Shown here one piece after another: positions 47,200 to 58,124 of a stretch of 64,000 bases of DNA. The DNA is from Amaranthus tricolor (Eukaryota > Streptophyta > Magnoliopsida > Caryophyllales > Amaranthaceae), in contig NC_080058.1 in assembly GCF_026212465.1 (NCBI RefSeq), forward strand, positions 10,209,863-10,273,862, in the 5' to 3' direction. The position numbers were made by a program, and so were the translations under genes. How positions within the stretch are numbered: the stretch's first letter is position 1; each line of letters starts with the position of its first letter. The notes beneath the pieces are model-generated. The model worked only from the letters and a program-made list of their open reading frames with translations, had not been told where the DNA came from and did no database searches.

Positions 47200-47945
47200 T
47201 TGATTATTAATTTAAAGTCTCAAAATTACAATAGAGAACAATCTTCTCAAGATCACAAATACAAGAACAAAGTAAGAACACTCTTAAGTTTCTAACAATG
47301 TAATAGTCTACTCTCAATATGTGTGTTTGTGGTGATTTTGTTCTATGAATGAAGTATCCTTTTATAGAGGAAGAATTCATCATTCTAGAACCACAATTAT
47401 TACTCACCATAAACAAACATTTGCATCACGTAATTAATTATGACAATAAACATAGATAAACATGGCATAACCAAAGGAATACAATGCCCATCAATGCAAA
47501 CCGTAGCTCAAAAGTTCCTAAACAGCATCCTAGGCAAGGTGCTTGTACAAAGCACTTAAGTGCTCGAACGAGCACCTTTCCCAGAGCCTATTGTTTTCGA
47601 TTTTCTCTTTGCTTGAACAAGCCATATGCTGCTTGAACGAGCACATGGTTCTGACAACTTCTGTCTTCATTCTTCTTGTTGCCTCGAGCGAGCAACCTCC
47701 AAGCCATGCCTTGACTCGTTCAAGGCATGGTTCCAACCTTTAATGAAGCTCTATTTGCCTCACGTTAAGCACCTTATGAACCATTTCAAATCTCAATTCC
47801 CTTACACACGACACATCCTCATCGTTCCTCTCCAAAGTACAAGTTAAGACATGTTCGATTAAGTGATCAAATTCATCATCATTGTCACGAGTTTTGACAT
47901 TTGCATTATCATGTGGTATTTGGCAAAATATTTGGGTGACCCATT
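47200..47945 (-). repeat. Solo LTR-like block
   Basis: Minus-strand TATA box (CCTCTATAAAAGG, about 47369-47357) and leader, with three CTCGA-type palindromes in the U3-like part, for example GTGCTCGTTCGAGCAC at 47551-47566 and TGCTCGCTCGAGGCA near 47680. No primer site or coding sequence is attached, and it directly abuts the Copia element to the right. Confidence 0.5.
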
Positions 47946-48569
47946 CTATTACAATAATGATATATTACAAATATGTGTTACAAGATAAATCTACACTATT
48001 TATAATCCTTTGTATATGGCTTTGAACTCTTGTTGAATCACCAAATAGACGATGAAGATATGGTTGCGACAATCAAAGAAGTCGCTGGGAAACTTGATAT
48101 GAGTAGAAGGCGTTCATGCACTTTCCTATTGTGATATTTCTCCCACAAATCCCACAAAGGTGCTTGGGATGATAAATGAAATTCACAATGAGATACAATC
48201 TACACAACAAAATCCTAGCACAAAGAAATTGCAATAGGAAATACAAGTGTTGTGGTGAATTAAGAACTTTGATAATATTGAGAGTTAATTACTCTCTCAA
48301 TATTATCTCATGAAAGGAAGAACAAGAATGAGAGTATTCTTAAGGGAGAAATAAGAAATGACATGGAGATGGGATGGGATGGAATGTCCCTTGGCATGCA
48401 ACCTCTATTTATAGAGCTATGCATGAAACAATACATACCTCCTTTTGAAACAAAAGTGTTTCACCAAACAAAGCTTTTTCACCAAGCAAAGCTTATGAAA
48501 CAAAGTAATGTTTCACCAAACAAAACTTATGAATCAAAGTAATGATTCATCAAATTCTTTGAGGCATTT
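47943..48569 (-). repeat. Copia 3' LTR
   Basis: Left LTR of the element. It has a short extra segment (AAATATGTGTTAC near 47972) absent from the right copy, and lacks one AATGTTTATGAAACAAAGT-type repeat seen on the right. The TATA-like CTCTATTTATAGAGC is near 48403. The right edge is placed where similarity to the 5' LTR stops. Confidence 0.65.
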
Positions 48570-48934
48570 AATTAAATACACACAAAACCAATAACACATT
48601 GTCATTTACCTTGACACATTATATAGGACCGTGTCCATATCTATTCATAAGTTTATCATAGTCGGATATCCCAATCTTGACTACTTGAAGCGGCCAAAAC
48701 TTCAAACTTATATAGGTAGGTTCTCACTACGTAAAACATGTCCCCGTGATAGGATACCACCAAGAGCTCTTCAACCCTTGACCTTGAGAACTTAAGCGAC
48801 TACCTTGTCATCACGGCCTAAAGCAACTATGGGTCATTCATCCTTGTTGCTTTCAAAGACTTTAAAGAACTTTACCACATTGAATTCAAGACACAATGCT
48901 ACTTTGTGTGTGAATTGGGACTTTCCTTTAAACT

Positions 48935-49483
48935 TTATTGACGTAAACCGATCTCAATTGACGCTTGTTCAATTGAAACCTTACTCATGGCTTTAGTGAA
49001 AAAATCAGCCAAATTGAACTTGGTGTTCACATAGTCAAGAGTTATGACCCCATGAATGATAAGATCTTGCACTAGACTGTGTCTAAGAGCAATGTGTCTC
49101 GACTTACCATTATACACCTGACTATAAGCTCTTCCCAAAGATGTTGTGCAATCCGAATGAATTGCCACCGGTGAAATTGGCTTTGGCAACAAAGGTATCT
49201 CAAACATGAGATTCCTTAACCACTCCGCTTCATTTGCCGCCGAGGTGAGTGCAATGAATTCCGCAGACATAGTGGAATCTGCTATTACCATTTGTTTCTT
49301 GGAAGCCCATGAAATGGCACCTCCCCCATAAATAAACACCCAACCACTAGTTGAAGAATTATCCTCTTCATTAGTGATCCAACTAGCATCAGAATAACCT
49401 TCCAAAATAGGAGTTTCACCACTATAAGTTATACCATAATTTATGGTTCCTTTCAAGTATCGTAATACTCTCCTTATCACCAA
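48935..49483 (-). pseudogene. Copia RNase H
   Basis: Contains GYSDASW (first catalytic aspartate), MSAEFIALTSAANEAEWL, IHSDCTTSLGRA and DFFTKAMS, the end of a Copia polyprotein. It is separated from the reverse transcriptase frame by a stop at 49490-49492 and a short gap. The downstream stretch 48570-48934 is the untranslated 3' part before the 3' LTR. Confidence 0.85.
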
Positions 49484-49489
49484 CCAATG

Positions 49490-51685
49490 TTAGGGACCCG
49501 GGTTACTAGTAAATCTACTCAATTTACCAACCGCAAATGCTATGTCCGTCCTTGTACATGTCATAGCATACATCAAAGATCCAATAATCTTTACATACTC
49601 TAATTGAGAAATTGGTTTTCCGGTATGCTTGGTAAATTTCATACCTTGCTCCATGGGACTTGAGATTGGTCTCGAATCTTGCAATTTAAACCTATTAAGC
49701 ACTTTATCAATGTAATGAGATTGACTAAGCTTAATACGACCACCATCTCTTTTGATCTTTATGCCTAAGATCACATCGGCCTCCCCCATATCCTTCATTT
49801 AGAAGGATTTAGACAAAAAATCCTTTGTCTCTTGGATATGTACTAAACTAGTACCAAAGATGAGCATGTCATCCACGTATAAACAAATGATAACTCCATT
49901 GCCATGGTTATCAAATTTGCTATAAACGCATTTATCCGCTTGATTCAACTTGAATCCAAAGGACAATATAATTTCATCGAACTTTTGATGCCATTGTTTT
50001 GGTGCTTGTTTAAGTCCATATAGTGACTTAACAAGTTTACACACCTTATTTTCTTGTCCTTTCAAAACAAACCCTTCGGGTTGTTTCATGTAAACTTCCT
50101 CATCTAGCTCACCGTATAAGAATGCGGTTTTCACATCCATTTGATGGACCACTAGATGATAAATTGTAGCCAATGCTACCAACAACCTAATGGTGGTTAT
50201 TCTTGCAACTGGTGTATATGTATCAAAATGATCAATACCAAGCTTTTGTCTAAATCCATGTGCCACTAAACGGGCCTTGAACTTATCAATAGTTCCATCA
50301 ATTTTCATCTTCTTGCGGAAGATCCACTTGCAACCAATTGGTTTATAAGTCGGTGGGAGATCTACTAATACCCAAGTATTATTCCCCATGATGGATTGCA
50401 TCTCATCATCTATTGCCTCTTTCCAAAAGACACTATCTTGTGATGCCATAGCATCACTAAAAGTCAATGGGTCTCCTTCCACATTAAATAAATATGGAAC
50501 ACTAGATGATATTTTATCTCTAGTTCCTTCAACCAAATATACATGGAAATCTGGTCCAAAACTTTTGGCTTTCCGTTGTCTCTTACTCCTTATAGGAATA
50601 ATTTCAATATTCTCTTCTTCATCATCTAGTTGTTGATTTGTATCAACATCTAGAAGGGGTTCTGGTTGATCATTATCAATACTTTCTTCGGTACTAAGTT
50701 GCAGATTCTTTTGTCTACTCAATGATGAGAATCTATTCTCATCAAAAATGGCATCCCTAGACTCAATAATCGAGTGTATCGATATGTTGTCATTTTGTTC
50801 TATTACATAGAACCTATAAGTTTTGCTATGTTGAGCATAACCTATAAAGATGCATTCCAAACCTCGTTCACCGAGTTTCTTTCTTTTGTTTTCGGGCAAT
50901 CTGACTATGGCCCTACATCCCCAAACTTTAAGATAACTTAAGTTTGGTTTTCTTTTATACCAAAGTTCATAAGGTGTTTCTTTATTGGTTCTTGTAGGAA
51001 CCCGGTTAAGAATGTGACAAGCCGTCAACATTGCTTCACCCCAAAATCCTTCACTCAAACCGGAGTAGGATAACATGGTATTCACCATCTCTTGAAGAGT
51101 TTGATTCTTCCTTTCTGCCACACCATTGGATTGTGGTGCGTAACCAGCAATGGTTTCATGAATTATACCCATAGATTGGAAATACGTAGGATCATAATAT
51201 TCTCCTCCCTTATCGGTCCTCAATCTTTTAAGATTACGTCCAATTTGTAATTCAACTTCATTTTTATATATCTTAAAAGAATTAAGAGCTTCATCTTTTG
51301 CATGTAACAAGAACACATAACAAGACTTTGAATAATCATCAATAAAAGTAATCACATACTTCTTATTGCCTAATGATGGTGTACTATGAAAATCACATAA
51401 ATCACTATGTACCAAATCTAAAATATCAGATTTTCTTAAAACACTTTTGAAAGGTGTTCTAGTGATTTTATTCAACATGCATGTTTTACAATTATGAGAT
51501 TGTTGTGGACAAAAAGGAATTAAATCATGCTTAGACATAAAAGAAACTTTATCAAAATTCACATGTCCCAATCTTAAATGCCAAAGATAATGCAAATCAT
51601 CAAATATATTACTAGGATCATCAATATTATACACAGTTTTTATATACAAGAGAAAGCTTAAATAAATTACATTGTAAATAAGCAC
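49490..51685 (-). pseudogene. Copia integrase and reverse transcriptase
   Basis: The frame 51685-49799 carries the GAG-pre-integrase and HHCC region (WHLRLGHVNFDKV, CKTCMLNKI), the integrase core (HSDLCDF, FIDDYSK, APQSNGVAERKN), an acidic linker, and the reverse transcriptase (WIFRKKMKIDGTIDKFKARL, VDVKTAFLYGELDEEVYMKQ, YVDDMLIFG). A stop at 49799-49801 splits off the last part (49798-49490, MKDMGEADVILGIKI to TRTDIAFAVGKLSRF). Integrase and polymerase motifs look intact, so this copy died recently through a few point changes. Confidence 0.9.
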
Positions 51686-52934
51686 GTCCTATAAACAAGT
51701 TTCCTTTAGAAATTATACATCTATCGGCTTCAAATACTAATTTGTAGCCCATTCGATTCAATACGGAACCCGAGACAAGATTCCTACTAATTTCGGGAGC
51801 GTAGTATACATCTCTTAACACCAAGAGATTTCCCGAAGTAAACATAAGTTCTACTTGCCCTTTTCCATGGACCTTGATAGAAGAATTGTTCCCCATGTAG
51901 AGAGACTCTCCATCAACCACCTTGTGCAAGGTTTTGAACAAATGTTTGTTGCCACATACACGTCTCGTATCCCCTGAATCGATAAACCAAGACTTAGAAT
52001 CATCCTGCACAATACTAATGTTAGTATTCATTAAACAAACATCAAAACTAGATTGTTTATTTAATATGGACTGATCACCTTTAGTAGATGGGTCCCCACT
52101 TGTTGAAGCATGACCCTTTGTCTTCTTTTGTTTGTTCTTAAAAACAAAACAATTTTTCTTTAGATGTCCAGGCTTTCCACATTCCCAACACCCGTTTTCA
52201 ACGGTTTTGGATTTGCTAGAACTCCCCTTGTAAGTCTTCTTACGCTTTTCACCACGAGAGGATTTTCCCTCTACCATGTTAACCGACCCAATATTTGGAT
52301 TTGGATCCTTTTGCCCCTCTTGGGAACGAATGCTAGACTCAACAACAAGATGTTGTCCAAGATCGGCAAGACTCATGTCTTCCTTCTTATGTTTTAGTGC
52401 ATGTCTAACATCCCTCCATGACGGAGGCAACTTGTCTATTATGCTACTTACAACAAAAATCTCATCCATTTTAATGTCATGGATTTGCATGTTAGAGTGT
52501 AACCTTTGTAAGTCATGAAATCGATCAACAATTGGGCGATTATCAACCATTTTATATGCATTAAAGTAACTTACATGGAATTTCTTTGAACTTGCATCTT
52601 CGGCCATGTATTTTTCTTCAAGTGCTTCCCATAAAAGTTTGGACGAGTCATGATATTGATAAACATCAAAGAGAGAATCATTCATGCCATTCAAGATGTG
52701 TCCTCGACAAATGAAGTCGTCATTATCCCACTTACTTCTTTTCCTTGCTTGCTCCAATGTTTCATTTTCGGACTCCTCCGGTCTAGGAGTGCTAATAACG
52801 TAAGCCACGTTGAGGGTTGCCACGTTGAGGGTTGTCAAAAGAATTTGCATTTTTTTTTGCCAACGTCGGAAGTCGACACCAACAAACTTTTCTAACTTGG
52901 TGAAATTTGAAGTGAGTTCCTTAACACTTGCCAT
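51627..52934 (-). pseudogene. Copia gag and protease
   Basis: 435 codons from ATG at 52934. It opens MASVKELTSNFTKLEKFVG, with the RRWQKKMQ block, the zinc knuckle CWECGKPGHLKKNC and the protease WFIDSGDTRRVCGN, where the usual DSGAT is DSGDT. A 15-bp tandem duplication near 52812-52841 repeats TLNVA. At about 51640 the frame shifts relative to the integrase frame by one extra base in an A run (ATAAAAAC), so gag and pol are now separate. Confidence 0.88.
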
Positions 52935-52954
52935 GATGAAGAAATTATCACAAT

Positions 52955-53607
52955 AGATTATTACAATAATGATGTATTACAAGATAAATCTACACTATTT
53001 ATAATCCTTTGTATATGGCTTTGAACTCTTGTTGAATCACCAAGGAGACAAAGAAAATATGGTTGCGACAATCAAAGAAGTCGCTCGGAAACTTGATATG
53101 AGTAGAAGGCGTTCATGCACTTTCCTATTGTGATATTTCTCCCACAAAGGTGCTTGAGATGATAAATGAAATTCACAATGAGATATAATCTACACAACAA
53201 AATTCTAGCACAAGGAAATTGCAATAGTAAATACAAGTGTTGTGGTTAATTAAGAACTTTGATAATATTGAGAGTTAATTACTCTCTCAATATTATCTCA
53301 TGAAAGGAAGAACGAGAATGAGAGTATTCTTAAGGGAGAAATAAGAAATGATATGGAGATGGGATGAAATGTTCCTTGGCATGCAACCTCTATTTATAGA
53401 GCTATGCATGAAACAATACCTCCTTTTAAAACAAAAGTGTTTCACCAAACAAAGCTTTTTTTACCAAGCGAAGCTTATGAAACAAAGTAATGTTTCACCA
53501 AGCAAAGCTTATGAAATAAAGTAATGTTTATGAAACAAAGTAATGTTTTACCAAACAAAGCTTATGAATCAAAGTAATGATTCATCAAATTCTTTGAGGC
53601 ATTCAAT
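52955..53607 (-). repeat. Copia 5' LTR
   Basis: Right LTR of the element; it matches 47943-48569 from ATTACAATAATGAT to TTCTTTGAGGCATT. Both contain a small internal palindrome (GAGAGTTAATTACTCTC) and short direct repeats of the form GTTTCACCAA[AG]CAAAGCTT. Confidence 0.65.
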
Positions 53608-56143
53608 TTGGACTTATAATATATTTATTTAAGTCCCACCACTATACTAAGTATGTAGTATATACAAATCTATATTTATATACTCTAAATGTTCAACACA
53701 TTCATCACCTAATGTAGATCCCGTGGTCTTAACTATGAAGATAAGACACAAGAATATCTCAAGGGTAATGGTGAGATATAGACCAAATTAATCACAATGT
53801 ACTGTTTGAGTTTGGAGATGAGCATTTGCCCACCAGGGAGGCATTTGGTTGGATTTGGTAGAGAATTGGAATACCCCTATGAATTATTATTCGACCTATT
53901 GAGGTATCTCAGTTGGTAAATGTATTAGTGATTATCAGCAATTATTTAACTGATTTTTTTCTTTTTCAAAAATTAATGCTAATTTCTTGCAACACGCGAT
54001 TTTGCTTTGCCCTATTTTTCATTCTCTTCTCCCTCCAGGCTCCAACCGGACTAACCCTCACCATTTCTCTTCCTTGGTTGTGGCCTGTCCTTCAGCACCG
54101 GCCACCACCGTCCAGCCTCCTCCTCCACTCCAGCCGGCAGACGCCATCACCATTGTACTGTACACTGCAGCCACTGCCCAGTCGCCCATCACCACGAGTA
54201 TATACTCTTTTTTCTTTTTCTTTCTTTGATTCTTTCCCTAAAAGTTTGAATTTCAATTGTTAATTTGTTATAGATTTTTCATTTTTGTTAATGTTAATTG
54301 TTAAATATTGTTTGTTGACTTTGTTCATTCATGATTCATTTTAGGGTTAATTAATTTAGGGCTTTTGGTTTAATTGGTTTTAAATTAAAATTTAGGATTT
54401 CAAATTTAATTTCTTGGAATTTATTAGAATTTTAGTTGATTAATAATTCATAATTGATTTAGGGTTATTGGCTATACATTTGCAAATAGTGGATTAGTAA
54501 TGTAATTTTACAATGATTGTGTTTTACAGAGTTAAAAATGGATAGTTGATGAATTTTTAAATGATACAGTTGTAATTTATTATTTTGTATGTGATTTGTT
54601 ACAAATCTTGCCAAATGACGATACTATGCATCATTTTTAGATTATGAAAACTTGACGTGGTCAATTACCGTATTTATCAACATCATTTGGTTTTTTTCTA
54701 TATCCGCCCCTGCAAACTACCTATTCCACCGTGGTAGACATTCAATTTAGGTACGATGGCATTATTAGCTTATCACTTATCAAAGCCTTCATGTCTAAAG
54801 GGCCGTCTTGTTCAGTTTTAGGCCCTAGAGTAAAAGTTAAAAAGAACTCTTAAAAATTTAAGGTGTAATAAATTATATAATACTCTTTTGTTTTGTATTG
54901 TTGATATTTTAACTATATTATAAAAAAAACCTGAAGAACTCATATTACATAGCAAAAAAATATAAATTACATATAATTTTGGGCCCTAAATAATTTAGGG
55001 TTCTAGGCGAAAGCCCGATTTGCCCTTGCTAATCGATGACCATGCATGTTCATATTCTACAAACAGTAGGAATGGTCATGGTTCGGGTTTGTATTGGATC
55101 TAATTTGACCCAAATCTAGACCCATTAATTTTTACTGGATCCGAACCCTTAGGATCTAAAAATTTAGACACGATTCCTAATCCGTCGGATCTGATGGGAC
55201 CTAAATGGGTCTTAATTTAATTATTCATACTTCAACTTTTACATTTTAAGGTTTTATTAGTTAGTAAAATGAGTCTTCTAGTTGATATAAGTCTGAATTG
55301 AGTTTAACTAAATATAGAAATAGAGTTAAGGCAAAATCGAATCGAATCTAGATATCAAAATCGAATCTAGGTTGTTAAGGCAAAACGAAGGTATCAAAGG
55401 GATGAAAAAGATCAAGATGCCAAGAAAAAGGTATGAAAGTTGTGAAGGCGAAATTTATTTGGGAACTTTGATATATTGATTAGCTATCAAATATATTCCT
55501 ATTGAGAATAAATAAGGCATATCCAAAAGATGACTAATTCTACCAAAAATTGATCATAAGTCAATTTTATGGGCAACCACACCTTATTGGAACTCTATGA
55601 ATGCTAGTGTTGTTGAATGTATTCTATATTTATTCATCAAGTTTCTGAGTTAAACATATTGAAAGTAGTTGTAGTTCAATATATTCAAACTTGTAAGGGT
55701 TGCGGATGAAATATGGTTGTTGGTTTTAAGTCGTTGACTTTATTTGTTGATTTTTTTGATCAGTTAAAAGTGTTGTTTGTAATTGGCTATTAAACTAAGT
55801 GCATAAACCTATTGTTTGAGTCGTTTGGTAAAATTAAGTATTTGTATTTTTATTATAGATAAAATGAGCCAACAAGCCAAATAAAAAATCAGCCAACCAG
55901 TTATTTTTTTTTATTTTGGGTTAAAGGCTAGCTTTAAGACTCATTGAAAAACAATATATGAAATACTTCTTTTTTGTCATTTTAACCAAACAATAAATTA
56001 AAAATTAAAAACCGATCAAAAAACCAATTATCAAACACCCTCAAAAACTCGTTAATTCCTATAAATGACTAAAGGATTACATTGAGTTGCATATAAATTC
56101 TTACCAAATCCTATAAATGACTAAAGTATAGCATTGAGTTGTA
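53608..56143. other. Intergenic DNA with mixed repeats
   Basis: Contains a phrase resembling a tRNA A box (GTATCTCAGTTGG near 53902) without a B box, and a C-rich island at about 54040-54210 that is open for 116 codons but shows no domain. At 55075-55330 a dispersed repeat rich in GGATCTAA phrases resembles 21043-21299. No gene is supported. Confidence 0.4.
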
Positions 56144-56466
56144 CTCCCTCCGGTATTTTAAATTTGTCGAATTTGAGTTTTTCACACTTATTAAGAAAAA
56201 CAGAACCTTTTATTATATTGGGTAATTAAATAGTAGTATAAAGTAATGATTGTATTGGAAGTATGAGAGAGAAAATTAAAATAAAACAAAATTTAAAGAA
56301 CAAAAAAGGAGTGAGAGAATGAATATACTAGAGAAATAAAGGAGTGAAAGAGAGAAATAAGGGTATGGGAAAAAAGATTTCAAAAAATGAAAAATATTTT
56401 AAAGTGGATAAACTTTTAAAACTACTCGTTATAGTAAGGGGGATAAACTTAAAAAAACGGAGGGAG
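56144..56466. mobile_element. Stowaway MITE
   Basis: A 323-bp element with ends CTCCCTCCGGTATTTTAA and (right) AAAAAACGGAGGGAG, flanked by TA at 56142-56143 and 56467-56468. Classic Stowaway termini. The short open frame inside it is not a gene. Confidence 0.88.
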
Positions 56467-57799
56467 TATGTAAATTATTACTTTGGGTATAAAGAGGAAC
56501 GAAATAAGTATCTAAGTGCAAATTTGAATCCACTTGGAAAAATATTTTAAGGGCATATTTAGCAAACTACTCTCAATTGTTGACCACTTAGAAGTATTAA
56601 CCGAAAACCAAGTTTAAAACCAACTATTTAAGAGGCGTTTAGTAAAAATATTTTTTAGCTATTGGTTATTCATTAGAGAAAAAATATTTTTAAAAACCAA
56701 AAGCTAACTAAAAATTGCTTTGAATAATTTTTAAGTTTTGGCTTAAAAATTAATTTTACAATCGACTTAGAACTTGTTTCTGCATAGAAACCGGTAAACT
56801 AGATTTGAGAGGGGAAGGTTTGTTGATGAAAGGGATTCAGCTGCTTGAGGTCCGAATGGAAATAAACGGCATCTGCTACTGACCTCCAAAATGAACAGAG
56901 CTACTAGTTCGGGGTTACTTTCTGAAAAGCCCCTCCGACACTCAAGTTAGTGGTTGAAAATACGAAATAGGAAATAAATGTGAGTAGTTGAGACAATCAT
57001 GGATAGGAAAGCTTACCTATTTAGACAATTAATGATGGTATTTATAAGACAATAAATGACTTGAATAGACTGTCTTGGAGGGAATTTTGCCTTGAAAATG
57101 GGCCTTCAAAAGCCATGATTGACTTATGTGAAAATTAGGGCTTGTTAACCTGGCCCGTCTAATTGGGGCCCTTTAACCCCATAACATAACTTATTTATCA
57201 AAACCTTTATAAATTATTTGACATATCAAAAATAAAAAATAAAAAAAATCAATGAAAAAAAGCCAAGAATTAAATTAATTGCTAAACATCGAACCATGTC
57301 GATGGATATCTACTTGTTACTTACTAATTATGGACTTATGGTGATGGTGATCTTTATCAAGTCACGTTCATGCATTTTGCCAAGTGATGGAATAATAAGT
57401 TGAAATCGATAAGGGGAGGGAAAAGAGAAATAAATAGAGAAATGGGAAAGTATGGGAAGCCGCAGAGGTCAAGCATGAGGTACTCTAGGCAAAGAGCTTT
57501 TAGAATTTTAATTTGTCTTTTTTTTATTTTGCTTACTAGTAGTCAAAGTAAATAACGATAATTTGTAATATTGGCAAATTATCTTTATATAGAAGAATTT
57601 TATAGGATGGGGGTTTTAGGATTTTAATTGAACTTTTTTTATTTTGTTTACTTTATTGTATTTGTTTTGTCTTTTTATAATAATTTACAAATCACAATAA
57701 TAATTACTTTATTGATATTTTTTTATTTTGATTAGAAATTTTTGGACGAAGCTTTAAACAAAATGGGTAAAGTACAAAGCGGACTACGGAGTCATAACT
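56467..57799. other. Intergenic DNA upstream of the DGK gene
   Basis: AT-rich with possible old hAT-type MITE debris (CCAACTATTTAAGAGGCGTT near 56622). The last few hundred bases are the probable DGK promoter; no core motif can be assigned firmly. Confidence 0.35.
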
Positions 57800-58124
57800 C
57801 ATAAGGTCACCATCACCTTCAACTTCCTAAAATTATGCACTCGTCTTTAATTTTGAATCCCGCTTACTTCCTCTCTCTCTCTCATTCCTTCCCTTCGCCC
57901 TTACATTTTCTCTCTCACTCTCTCTTCCATCCTCTCGCAGCTTATGACCATCATTTTCTTTCAAACAATATTATAATTCTACTTTCCTTTTCTTTTGACA
58001 TAGTTCTAATTCTACCATTATTATACCTTTTACCGCCATTCCAGAAATATCTTCCTTATGCCGCGATTCACCTTTCTTTTTTCTAGATTCTTCCTTTCTC
58101 TCTCCTCTCACGCTACCTTTCAAG
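57800..58124 (+). other. DGK: Probable 5'UTR exon of the DGK gene
   Basis: A CT-rich leader (CTCTCTCTCTC runs near 57870) ending at a good donor, TTTCAAG|GTTCGT (58124/58125). It contains an 83-codon upstream frame (57835-58086) ending inside the exon. The matching acceptor is TTGCCTTCAG|GTTTT (61508/61509), giving a leader intron of 3,384 bp. The upstream limit is approximate. Confidence 0.55.

Larger units (their letters stand above)
47943..53607 (-). mobile_element. Near-complete Copia retrotransposon with two LTRs
   Basis: About 5.7 kb in minus orientation. The 5' LTR is about 53607-52955 and the 3' LTR about 48569-47943; they share long segments such as CTACACTATTTATAATCCTT and TTTGAACTCTTGTTGAATCA, with indels showing some age. 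Gag, protease, integrase, reverse transcriptase and RNase H appear in Copia order. A standard TGGTATCAGAGC primer site is not visible between the 5' LTR and the gag ATG at 52934, which lies only about 20 bp from the LTR end. CATTC next to both outer ends is a possible TSD but depends on uncertain LTR limits. Confidence 0.85.

Noticed and set aside
53898..53935. Possible tRNA or SINE head (GTATCTCAGTTGG)
   Set aside because: Only an A-box-like phrase is present; no B box or cloverleaf follows at the right distance.
54040..54210. GC-richer open region resembling a first exon
   Set aside because: No domain, no start context, and nothing downstream to splice to; kept only as a compositional note.
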